Shown here piece by piece: positions 1 through 5,098 of a stretch of 6,369 nt of DNA (position 1 is the first letter of the stretch; each line of letters opens with the position of its first letter). This stretch comes from Caccousia sp900752115 (GTDB lineage Bacteria > Bacillota > Clostridia > Oscillospirales > Acutalibacteraceae). The position numbers and the translations under genes are program-made. Under the pieces are notes generated by a model. That model was not told the origin of the DNA, searched no databases, and was given only the letters and a program-made list of their open reading frames with translations. Where the stretch lies: assembly GCA_902472225.1 (NCBI GenBank), contig CABRNB010000133.1, positions 1-6,369 of the forward strand. The letters run 5' to 3'.

Positions 1-345
1 CAAGCTGATTGCGAAGAGCTGCGATGGCGTCAGCCGTTGAGCTGTCCGCCGCCACCACCGCCTTGTCCACCGGCTTGAAGCCGTCCCCGTTCGCCAGGGA
101 AGAAGCCGACAGCGGATCCGCCGGGTTGAGTACCGTGCCATCCTGGTTCACCATTGTCTCTCCGCCTCCGGCAAGCTGATTGCGAAGAGCTGCGATGGCG
201 TCAGCCGTTGAGCTGTCCGCCGCCACTACCGCCTTATCGACGGTCTTATAGCCGCTGCCGTTTTTCATGGATGAAGGGCTTGTCATCGGATCGTCGGGAT
301 TGTACACTGTACCGTCCTGGTCCACCATAGTCTCTCCACCTCCGG
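1..345 (-). repeat. In-frame tandem repeats, periods 171 and 174 bases
   Basis: Two full units lie at 1-171 and 172-345, and a diverged partial unit at 346-439. The first 55 bases of the two full units are identical (1-55 and 172-226). The rest differ by scattered substitutions and a one-codon length change, giving 57 versus 58 residues. Both periods are multiples of three, so any gain or loss of units keeps the reading frame. The array continues beyond the window, so the copy number is unknown. Confidence 0.93.
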
Positions 346-439
346 CAAGCTGGCTGCGAAGGGTGGCAATGGCATTGGCAGTCGTGGAATCAGCGGCATC
401 GTCAGCGGCAACAACCATTTTTTCAAGAGTGAACAACAT
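1..439 (-). CDS. Tandem-repeat protein of unknown function, N-terminal part (3' end outside window)
   Basis: I do not recognise this gene. It starts at 439 on the minus strand (ATG) with a good ribosome binding site, AAAAGGAG at 448-455, and reads open for 146 codons to the left edge, so its C-terminus is missing. The protein begins MLFTLEKMVVAADDAAD and has no signal peptide or membrane segment in the visible part. After about residue 31 it becomes a tandem array of 58- and 57-residue units. Each unit contains the blocks QLAGGGETMV, QDGTV, NP-x-DP, VDKAVVAADSSTADAIAALRNQ. The N-terminal 31 residues are themselves a diverged half-unit (VVAADDAADSTTANAIATLR). The alanine-rich stretch looks helical, while the GGGE and NQDG stretches look like turns. 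It is the last gene seen of a three-gene minus-strand cluster and follows the four-segment membrane protein by 52 bases. A fibrous, adhesive or scaffold role is only a guess from the repeat architecture. Confidence 0.8.
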   Translation of the reverse strand, partial: MLFTLEKMVVAADDAADSTTANAIATLRSQLAGGGETMVDQDGTVYNPDDPMTSPSSMKNGSGYKTVDKAVVAADSSTADAIAALRNQLAGGGETMVNQDGTVLNPADPLSASSLANGDGFKPVDKAVVAADSSTADAIAALRNQL

Positions 440-447
440 TTTGCATT

Positions 448-455
448 CTCCTTTT
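448..455 (-). promoter_or_regulatory. Ribosome binding site of the repeat gene
   Basis: AAAAGGAG on the minus strand lies eight bases before the ATG at 439. It fixes the start of the repeat protein and shows that its first, diverged half-unit is translated. Confidence 0.75.
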
Positions 456-473
456 CCATGATAAATTGTAAAC

Positions 474-488
474 GCGGAGTCTCTCCGC
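474..488. other. Short hairpin between two genes of the minus-strand cluster
   Basis: GCGGAG (474-479) and CTCCGC (483-488) form a perfect 6-bp stem with a 3-base loop in the 52-base gap between the four-segment membrane gene and the repeat gene. The plus strand reads TTTTT straight after it (489-493), which is terminator-like, but no plus-strand gene is upstream. On the minus strand, the direction of the genes, the hairpin is followed by GTTTAC, which is not a good terminator. It could be an RNA-processing or stability element that separates expression of the repeat gene from the genes before it. Confidence 0.35.
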
Positions 489-491
489 TTT

Positions 492-926
492 TTACTCCAC
501 CGTAAAGAGCCAAGACAACGCATAGCCGATCAGCATCGACCACAGCGCTGATTTCCAAATCCTGCTTCCTATCCCCTCCTCAATTCGTTTGAATACAGAC
601 ACCAAACTGATTAGAATTCCCAACGCGAGCACACAGACGGAGAGAGAGGCATACAGCCGGCACACGTCCGAGAGAGCCGTCAGAATGCTCAGCCCATCGA
701 TGCTGCTCTGCTTGTTCGCGATGCAGAAAAGAAGGACGAGAAAGCAAAGTGCCGAGGAACGGACTTTTGTGCCGGCAGAAAACAGATTTCCCAGCGGACA
801 AGCTTGCTCCGGATATCGATTGAGAAAAAGAAAGTATAAGGATGCAATGGACGCTGCGACCTCAATCGCAATGGAAAGCACGCTGAGAATCTGCGTGGTT
901 TGATAGACCATTTCGGGTATCGCCAT
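492..926 (-). CDS. Small multi-pass membrane protein of unknown function (144 aa)
   Basis: I do not recognise the family. The ATG at 926 is preceded by a very strong ribosome binding site (AAAGGAGGGA, 931-940). The protein has four hydrophobic segments at about residues 13-35, 57-70 (short), 89-111 and 123-141. A basic and polar loop, NRYPEQACPLGN, follows the first, and a charged segment, FKRIEEGIGSR, lies between the third and fourth. It has five cysteines (43, 61, 68, 89, 98) and no signal-peptide cleavage pattern. It starts 18 bases after the stop of the 127-residue gene, so the two are almost certainly co-transcribed. The size and hydrophobicity recall holins or small transporter subunits, but no motif supports either. 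Confidence 0.8.
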   Translation of the reverse strand: MAIPEMVYQTTQILSVLSIAIEVAASIASLYFLFLNRYPEQACPLGNLFSAGTKVRSSALCFLVLLFCIANKQSSIDGLSILTALSDVCRLYASLSVCVLALGILISLVSVFKRIEEGIGSRIWKSALWSMLIGYALSWLFTVE

Positions 927-944
927 GTTCTCCCTCCTTTCCTG

Positions 945-1328
945 TCACCATGTCTCAAGCCAATCGGTTACAGCCTCGACGCATCGCGCCATTCCATCCC
1001 ACAAGAACTTCATGACAGAGCCCAAAATGGCGCCGACGGTATCCGCCACGCCGCCCGCCTCCTCGAAAAACGGAAAACTTTCAAGCGGTTTCTCCGGAAT
1101 CTCCGGCGGTACTCCTCCTGCGATCCTCTCCGCGCAATAAGAGAGAGCTGCGAAGCTGTCCTCCTCCGGAAGATAGAACGTACAGTATAATGCAACGCTG
1201 CTCACGACAGCCAGGCAGAAAAGGAGGATCGCGGCGCCTCTTGCAAAGCGCGCAATCGGAGACAGGATGCCATCTTGATCATCAATGATGGTCAGGATTC
1301 CTCTGTCATCCAGCCGAAACCTTGCCAT
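945..1328 (-). CDS. Small single-pass membrane protein of unknown function (127 aa)
   Basis: I do not recognise the family. I chose the ATG at 1328 because AAGGAGGA (1335-1342) sits right before it. A GTG at 1397 would add 23 residues but has no ribosome binding site. The protein has a charged cytoplasmic-type N-terminus (MARFRLDDRGILTIIDDQDG), one strong membrane segment at about residues 31-53, a proline-rich linker (PPEIPEKP, 74-81), and a C-terminal stretch (about 91-127) that looks amphipathic and ends in aromatic residues (DWLETW). It is the first gene of the minus-strand cluster and diverges from the ABC transporter operon. No clear minus-strand promoter is visible in 1343-1500. The leader there could fold into two short hairpins (1351-1373, 6 bp, and 1397-1410, 5 bp). 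Confidence 0.78.
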   Translation of the reverse strand: MARFRLDDRGILTIIDDQDGILSPIARFARGAAILLFCLAVVSSVALYCTFYLPEEDSFAALSYCAERIAGGVPPEIPEKPLESFPFFEEAGGVADTVGAILGSVMKFLWDGMARCVEAVTDWLETW

Positions 1329-1334
1329 TTGACT

Positions 1335-1342
1335 TCCTCCTT
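1335..1342 (-). promoter_or_regulatory. Ribosome binding site deciding the start of the 127-aa gene
   Basis: AAGGAGGA on the minus strand, six bases before the ATG at 1328. It favours this start over the upstream in-frame GTG at 1397. Confidence 0.75.
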
Positions 1343-1477
1343 CCTGGCGCTCCGGCACAAGCAGCGCGCCGGAACGGAAATTCGCTTTATTTCGCACGAG
1401 GCTGCCCTCGGAGCAAACCCATCTGTTCCATACTCTCCGGCAAACCAGCTGCCGTTAGACAAAGAGCACGATTTCTC

Positions 1478-1506
1478 TTGACTAAAAAACTGAATTGTGC
1501 TAGAAT
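1478..1506 (+). promoter_or_regulatory. Promoter of the ABC transporter operon
   Basis: TTGACT (1478-1483) and TAGAAT (1501-1506) are separated by exactly 17 bases, and TGC directly before the -10 makes it an extended -10 promoter. Transcription should start near 1513, giving a leader of about 136 bases before the ATPase start. A short dyad, AAGAG (1462-1466) and CTCTT (1475-1479), overlaps the -35 and could be an operator, but that is speculative. Confidence 0.75.
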
Positions 1507-1512
1507 TGACAA

Positions 1513-1610
1513 GCTTTGGACCGTTTTCCGTCTCTTTGTATGTCGGATGGACGGCCCATCGGAATCTGGAATCTGAAGTCTCCCGGTATGGGTGGGCTTC
1601 GGATTTTTTG
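1513..1610 (+). ncRNA. Structured leader RNA ending in an intrinsic terminator (putative attenuator or riboswitch-like element)
   Basis: About 100 bases lie between the predicted transcription start and the end of a strong terminator hairpin, all upstream of the first transporter gene. Within it, bases 1543-1550 pair with 1556-1563 (8-bp stem with one G-G mismatch, loop ACGGC). Bases 1554-1559 could instead pair with 1588-1593, which would open the top of the terminator stem, so the two folds exclude each other. A perfect 7-base tandem repeat (GGAATCT at 1561-1567 and 1568-1574) feeds the 5' arm of the terminator and allows an alternative register. I do not recognise a known riboswitch class. 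The alternative is a short independent RNA terminated here, with readthrough feeding the operon. Confidence 0.5.
1570..1609 (+). terminator. Intrinsic terminator inside the 5' leader of the transporter operon
   Basis: Bases 1570-1578 pair with 1597-1605 over nine positions (one U-G pair). The stem continues inward with 1579-1581 against 1594-1596 and 1582-1584 against 1590-1592 around one bulged T, closing a 5-base loop. Six T residues (1604-1609) follow. It lies after the promoter and 25 bases before the ribosome binding site of the ATPase gene, with no plus-strand gene before it, which is the arrangement of a transcription attenuator. Confidence 0.8.
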
Positions 1611-1636
1611 TCTGTCTGCATGCTTTGGAGCACGAG

Positions 1637-1642
1637 AGGAGG
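1637..1642 (+). promoter_or_regulatory. Ribosome binding site deciding the ATPase start
   Basis: A perfect AGGAGG six bases before the ATG at 1649. The in-frame ATG at 1589-1594 region (1592 frame) lies inside the leader terminator and has no such site. Confidence 0.85.
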
Positions 1643-1648
1643 AACGAC

Positions 1649-2623
1649 ATGATTGAGCTCAGGCACATTCAAAAAAGCTTTCGGGTCGCCCGGCGCAGCG
1701 CCGGTTTTTCCGAGGCAGTCAAAGCCCTGTTTCACAGGGAATACGAGACAATTCACGCTCTGCGGGACGTCTCCTTCACCATTCATGACGGCGAGATGGT
1801 CGGCTATATCGGCCCGAACGGAGCGGGAAAAAGCAGCACCATCAAAATTATGAGCGGCATTCTCACGCCGGACAGCGGCGAGTGTGTCATCAACGGCCGC
1901 ATACCGTGGAAAGAGCGTGTCGCACATGTGCGGGAGATCGGCGTCGTTTTTGGCCAGCGCTCCCAGCTTTGGTGGGACGTACCGGTGATCGACAGCTTTG
2001 AATTGATTCGGGATATCTATAAGGTAGAAGATACAGCCTACCGCAAAACGCTCTCACGCCTTATGGAACTGCTGCAGCTCGGTGAGCTTGTGAGAACCCC
2101 CGCCCGCCAGCTCTCCCTCGGGCAGCGGATGCGCTGCGAGATTGCGGCGTCCCTCCTGCACAATCCGAAAATCCTGTTTCTCGACGAGCCGACCATCGGA
2201 CTTGACGCCGTCTCGAAGCTTGCGGTGCGGGACTTCATTCGGACCATCAACCGCGAGAACGGCACGACGGTCATTCTGACGACGCACGATATGCAGGATA
2301 TCGAAGCGCTCACCGAGCGGATTCTTCTGATCGGCAAGGGGCAGATTCTGCTCGACGGACCGCTGTCCGCGCTTCGAAGCCGCAGCTCTTCCCGCAGAAC
2401 GCTGACTGTAAGCTATACGGGAGACCGGCTGCCGGCCTGCGAGGATATTGTCATCGAGGAGGATAAAGGCGGCCGCGCAGTACTGTCAATCGACACCGGC
2501 GTGCTCTCCGTCTCCGAGGCAATCGCCCGCCTCTCCGCACAAACGGAGCTGCGGGATGTCTCGGTCGCGGAGGAAAGTATCGACGAGCTGGTTGCCTCGC
2601 TTTACAGGGAGTTTGCCATATGA
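1649..2623 (+). CDS. ABC transporter ATP-binding protein (COG4586-like, ABC-2 exporter)
   Basis: This 324-residue protein is the ATPase that powers the two permeases encoded downstream. It would sit as a dimer on the cytoplasmic face of the membrane and hydrolyse ATP to drive export. All nucleotide-binding motifs are intact: Walker A GPNGAGKSS (55-63), Q-loop glutamine 103 in VFGQRSQLWWD, signature LSLGQ (155-159), Walker B ILFLDEP (175-181), D-loop GLD (184-186) and switch histidine 213 in TTHD. An extended N-terminal region before Walker A (F-x-V-A-R-R ... FHREYETIHALRDVSF) and the FGQRSQLWWD Q-loop are typical of the COG4586 group. The last 90 or so residues form an accessory C-terminal domain without obvious motifs. 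The start is fixed by AGGAGG at 1637-1642. The stop overlaps the next start (ATGA), so translation is coupled. Expression is probably controlled by the leader terminator. The substrate is unknown; from memory, a cyanobacterial relative was reported to export viologens. Confidence 0.93.
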   Translation: MIELRHIQKSFRVARRSAGFSEAVKALFHREYETIHALRDVSFTIHDGEMVGYIGPNGAGKSSTIKIMSGILTPDSGECVINGRIPWKERVAHVREIGVVFGQRSQLWWDVPVIDSFELIRDIYKVEDTAYRKTLSRLMELLQLGELVRTPARQLSLGQRMRCEIAASLLHNPKILFLDEPTIGLDAVSKLAVRDFIRTINRENGTTVILTTHDMQDIEALTERILLIGKGQILLDGPLSALRSRSSSRRTLTVSYTGDRLPACEDIVIEEDKGGRAVLSIDTGVLSVSEAIARLSAQTELRDVSVAEESIDELVASLYREFAI

Positions 2624-3423
2624 AACAGTACCTGTCGTTTTTCCGTATCCGCTTTACCGCCGGCCTGCAGTACCGCGCTGCGGCCTGGGCAGGCGTTTCA
2701 ACACAGTTTGCGTGGGGAGGTATGACGTTGCTTCTGTACCGCGCCTTCTATGAGGCGGATGCCTCTGCCTTTCCTATGACGTTCTCTGCTCTCTCGAGCT
2801 ATATCTGGCTTCAACAGTCCCTGCTTGCTCTCTTTATGGCGTGGTTTTTCGACGACGACATTTTTGAGAGCATTACCTCCGGCAGCGTCGCATATGAACT
2901 GTGCCGTCCCTGCGATCTGTATGCCATGTGGTTTACGAAGAACGTGGCAATCCGTCTCTCCCGGGCGGTACTGCGCTGTGCGCCGATCCTCGTCGTCGCA
3001 GCGCTTTTGCCTGCCCCATACGGTGTTTCGCTGCCGGCTGGCTGGGCGGCGGGAGGGCTCTTTCTTGTCTCTCTTGTACTCGGCCTTCTGGTACTCGTCG
3101 CCTTCTCCATGCTGATTTACCTTTCAGCGTTCTTCACCCTCTCTCCGTGGGGTATCCGCATTCTCGCGGTGTCCGCCACCGAATTTTTCTCCGGCGGTCT
3201 CATTCCCATCCCGTTTTTCCCAGAACCGCTTCAACCATTGTTTTACGCTCTGCCCTTTGCTTCAACGCAGAACACGCCGTTTCTGATCTACACGGGAACC
3301 ATGCAGGGAACGGAAGCCCTCAGAAGCATTGCGGTGCAGCTTTTCTGGCTCGCGGCGCTCGTTCTCGCCGGCCGTCTGCTGTTGAAACGGGCACTCAAAA
3401 AAGTCGTGATACAGGGAGGTTGA
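2620..3423 (+). CDS. ABC-2 type transporter permease (COG4587-like)
   Basis: This 267-residue integral membrane protein is one half of the transmembrane channel of the exporter. About six hydrophobic segments are visible, near residues 20-42, 56-76, 110-130, 143-172, 178-200 and 235-255. A cytoplasmic loop after the second segment contains FDDDIFESITSG (77-88) and YELCRP (92-97). The second permease of the operon has a matching SG-x5-L-x-RP motif at almost the same position, so the two subunits are paralogues. The start overlaps the ATPase stop by four bases, and AGGGAG (2606-2611) lies eight bases before it. The C-terminus is basic (LLLKRALKKVV), as expected on the inner face. The family call rests on context, topology and these motifs. 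Confidence 0.88.
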   Translation: MKQYLSFFRIRFTAGLQYRAAAWAGVSTQFAWGGMTLLLYRAFYEADASAFPMTFSALSSYIWLQQSLLALFMAWFFDDDIFESITSGSVAYELCRPCDLYAMWFTKNVAIRLSRAVLRCAPILVVAALLPAPYGVSLPAGWAAGGLFLVSLVLGLLVLVAFSMLIYLSAFFTLSPWGIRILAVSATEFFSGGLIPIPFFPEPLQPLFYALPFASTQNTPFLIYTGTMQGTEALRSIAVQLFWLAALVLAGRLLLKRALKKVVIQGG

Positions 3424-3427
3424 AAAG

Positions 3428-4204
3428 ATGAAGCTTTATCTGAAATTTGTCGCCATGCAGCTCAAATGCCAGATGCAGTACAAGACGTCATTTGTGATGA
3501 CGGCGCTTGGCCAGTTTCTCACCTCGTTTACGGCGTTCCTGAGCGTTCTGTTTCTTTTTAATCGCTTTCACTCCGTACAGGATTACAGTTTTTCAGAGGT
3601 GCTGATCTGCTTCTCCGTCATGCTCACTTCGTTCTCGCTGACGGAATGCTTCGTCCGCGGCTTCGACATCTTTCCCCGCCTCATCCGCAGCGGAAACCTG
3701 GATCGCATTCTCGTACGGCCGCGCAGCGAAATCTTCCAGGTGCTGACCTCGACCATTGAATTTTCCCGCATTGGCAGGCTGCTGCAGGCAATTGCTGTAC
3801 TTGTGTACGCCGTACCGACAAGCGGGGTCGTGTGGACAGCCGACAAGGTGCTCGCCGTGATCCTGATGCTTTTAGGCGGCGTTGCCGTGTTCTCAGCCCT
3901 GTTCATCCTCTACGCCGGGTTCAGCTTTTTCACGATTGAGGGTCTCGAGTTCATGAACATCTTCACAGACGGCAGCCGGGAATTCGGCATGTATCCTCTC
4001 TCCGTCTACGGCGAGGGCGTGCTGAAATTCTACACGTACTGCATTCCGATTGCACTGTTTCAATATTACCCGTTTCTGTATCTCGTGGGGCGTTCGGATG
4101 ATGTGCGGCTGATTTTCCTGCCGCTTCTGGGCTTTTTGTTTTTGATCCCATGCTACGCTTTCTTCCGTTTCGGTTTGCGGCGGTACAAGTCCACCGGCTC
4201 GTAA
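3428..4204 (+). CDS. ABC-2 type transporter permease (COG3694/DUF990-like)
   Basis: This 258-residue protein is the second membrane subunit of the exporter. The N-terminus MKLYLKFVAMQLKCQMQYKT, followed by a first hydrophobic segment at about 22-44, and the loop FDIFPRLIRSG (79-89) with ILVRP (94-98) are characteristic of the DUF990 group (Pfam ABC2_membrane_6). Further hydrophobic segments lie near 57-75, 110-130, 141-167, 201-220 and 229-248. A region near 170-190 (FMNIFTDGSREFGMYPLSVYG) resembles the conserved periplasm-facing loop of the family. It starts four bases after the first permease ends, with AGGGAGG at 3413-3419. Its stop at 4204 is followed by the operon terminator about 175 bases later. 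Confidence 0.9.
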   Translation: MKLYLKFVAMQLKCQMQYKTSFVMTALGQFLTSFTAFLSVLFLFNRFHSVQDYSFSEVLICFSVMLTSFSLTECFVRGFDIFPRLIRSGNLDRILVRPRSEIFQVLTSTIEFSRIGRLLQAIAVLVYAVPTSGVVWTADKVLAVILMLLGGVAVFSALFILYAGFSFFTIEGLEFMNIFTDGSREFGMYPLSVYGEGVLKFYTYCIPIALFQYYPFLYLVGRSDDVRLIFLPLLGFLFLIPCYAFFRFGLRRYKSTGS

Positions 4205-4290
4205 ACGGCGCGGTCCGGATTCGCATCCCCCCTTCGTCCTGCTTTGAGACCATTTTATCACGGGCAAAAACAAGAGATTGGGATAGAATT

Positions 4291-4358
4291 GGGAAGCATC
4301 GCGAGACGAAACAATGCGCTCCCTGCTTCTTATTGCATTGCAGCTCCGCAAGCTTCCC
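4291..4358. other. Nested inverted repeats downstream of the transporter operon
   Basis: The 175-base gap between the last permease and the terminator holds two nested perfect dyads: GGGAAGC (4291-4297) with GCTTCCC (4352-4358), and inside it CAATGC (4312-4317) with GCATTG (4335-4340). Together they would fold as an elongated stem in the 3' untranslated RNA. No open reading frame with a ribosome binding site is seen here. It may protect the 3' end of the message or form part of a 3'-derived small RNA. A TAGAAT at 4284-4289 lacks a matching -35. Confidence 0.4.
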
Positions 4359-4379
4359 CGGTTTGGGAATAAAATGCGC

Positions 4380-4427
4380 AAAAGCGGCGCCCTCCGGCCC
4401 GAATGGGTTTGGAAGGCGCCGCTTTTT
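4380..4427. terminator. Strong bidirectional intrinsic terminator
   Basis: Bases 4380-4391 pair perfectly with 4415-4426 over 12 positions (AAAAGCGGCGCC against its complement), with further CCC/GGG pairing (4398-4400 with 4405-4407) near the tip. T residues flank the stem on both strands: TTTTT at 4423-4427 on plus, and the complement of AAAA at 4380-4383 on minus. It lies between convergent units and can stop both the transporter operon and the tspO-like gene. Confidence 0.93.
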
Positions 4428-4474
4428 GCTGGCACAACATTCTGCAAGGATCGGCTGTATTTCGGCCTATGCTC

Positions 4475-4939
4475 TCAGGGGTTGAGCTGCCAGATTGCAA
4501 AATTCAGGTAGCCTGCAAAGGCAACCCAAAGCAGGTAGGGAATTTGAAGAAGCCCCGCAATCGGACGGACGGAATAAAAGGTCAGAGTCATTGCAAGAAT
4601 CAGCAGCCACAGCAGGCAAAGCCAGATCAACGCAAATCCGTAAGCCTGTGCATTGAAGAAAATCAGGCTCCAGCCGAAATTCATTGCAAGCTGAGCAATC
4701 CACAGGCCAAGAGCCTGCCTTTCAAGCGGTCCGTCCTGCTCCCAGACCAGTGCCATTCCAAGACCCATGAGGACAAAGAGAATGGTCCAAACAATCGGGA
4801 ACACAATTCCGGGCGGCGTGAGCGGCGGCTTATTCCCCGTCTCCTACGCCCCCATCGCGTCATGCGTGAGCCACGCGGAAAGACCTCCAACCGCGAGTGC
4901 AATGGCGGGAAAGATAAGAAAACGCGTCCATTTTTTCAT
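4475..4939 (-). pseudogene. tspO: TspO/MBR-family membrane protein interrupted by an in-frame amber codon
   Basis: TspO proteins are five-segment membrane proteins that bind porphyrins and heme and influence tetrapyrrole and stress responses. Translation from the ATG at 4939, with AGGAGG seven bases before it (4947-4952), gives 154 codons, the normal family length. Family motifs are kept throughout: LAVGGLSAWLT (15-25), NKPPLTPPG (36-44), FPIVWTILF (47-55), MNFGWSLIFF (86-95), and the C-terminal PYLLWVAFAGYLNFAIWQLN (134-153). Codon 32 is TAG (minus strand, plus-strand bases 4846-4844). It aligns with the tyrosine of the usual WYETLKKPP stretch, so one base change from TAC or TAT explains it. 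No frameshift or other stop is present. Restart at GTG 4804 would lose the first membrane segment and has no ribosome binding site. It may be a recent pseudogene, a suppressed amber, or a sequencing error. It faces the transporter operon across the shared terminator. Confidence 0.85.
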
Positions 4940-4946
4940 CGGATCT

Positions 4947-4952
4947 CCTCCT
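4947..4952 (-). promoter_or_regulatory. Ribosome binding site of the interrupted tspO-like gene
   Basis: A perfect AGGAGG on the minus strand, seven bases before the ATG at 4939. It shows that the true gene start lies upstream of the amber codon, so the open frame beginning at GTG 4804 is only the downstream remainder. Confidence 0.85.
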
Positions 4953-5024
4953 CTCTTCCCATTACTATTTCCCATTTTTCTCCGTCAGAACCGCCGAAAG
5001 CATAATTTTTAGCTCGAACAATTC

Positions 5025-5053
5025 TTGCACACGCCGGATAGGGATGATATAAT
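5025..5053 (+). promoter_or_regulatory. Promoter of the kinase-like gene
   Basis: TTGCAC (5025-5030) and a perfect TATAAT (5048-5053) are 17 bases apart, and TGA directly before the -10 gives an extended -10 element. The predicted start near 5060 leaves a leader of about 40 bases that carries only the ribosome binding site. Confidence 0.85.
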
Positions 5054-5080
5054 GAAGAAAAGGCGACCGTCTTGCGGCAA

Positions 5081-5087
5081 AAGGAGG
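5081..5087 (+). promoter_or_regulatory. Ribosome binding site deciding the kinase-like start
   Basis: AAGGAGG lies 11 bases before the ATG at 5099. The alternative in-frame TTG at 5072 precedes this site and has none of its own, so it is rejected. Confidence 0.8.
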
Positions 5088-5098
5088 AAACGCAGCCA

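Noticed and set aside
1..345. QDGT and NPxD stretches as calcium-binding EF-hand-like loops
   Set aside because: The first ligand position is a methionine rather than aspartate, and the spacing fits only partly, so the match is not supported.
1506..1511. Perfect TTGACA that might be a second -35 for the transporter operon
   Set aside because: No acceptable -10 lies 16-19 bases downstream. The TTGACT/TAGAAT pair just upstream is far better.
1546..1560. Hairpin with an ACGG-containing loop, resembling half of a guanidine-II (mini-ykkC) riboswitch upstream of a transporter
   Set aside because: That class needs two such hairpins with four-base ACGR loops. Here the best fold has a five-base loop and no second hairpin of the type is present.
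1592..1648. N-terminal extension of the ATPase by 19 residues
   Set aside because: The start would lie in the leader terminator without a ribosome binding site, while ATG 1649 has a perfect AGGAGG and matches the family N-terminus.
1540..1656. Possible leader peptide (38 codons from ATG 1540) or a nine-residue peptide from ATG 1547 in the transporter leader
   Set aside because: Neither start has a ribosome binding site, and the codons show no run of a regulatory amino acid.
1292..1927. Long minus-strand open frame opposite the transporter promoter and ATPase start
   Set aside because: It overlaps the ATPase gene, has no ribosome binding site and shows no family motif, so it is a shadow frame.
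4403..5005. 200-residue plus-strand open frame across the tspO-like region
   Set aside because: It lies antisense to a clear TspO protein, is rich in polar residues with no domain, and lacks a ribosome binding site.
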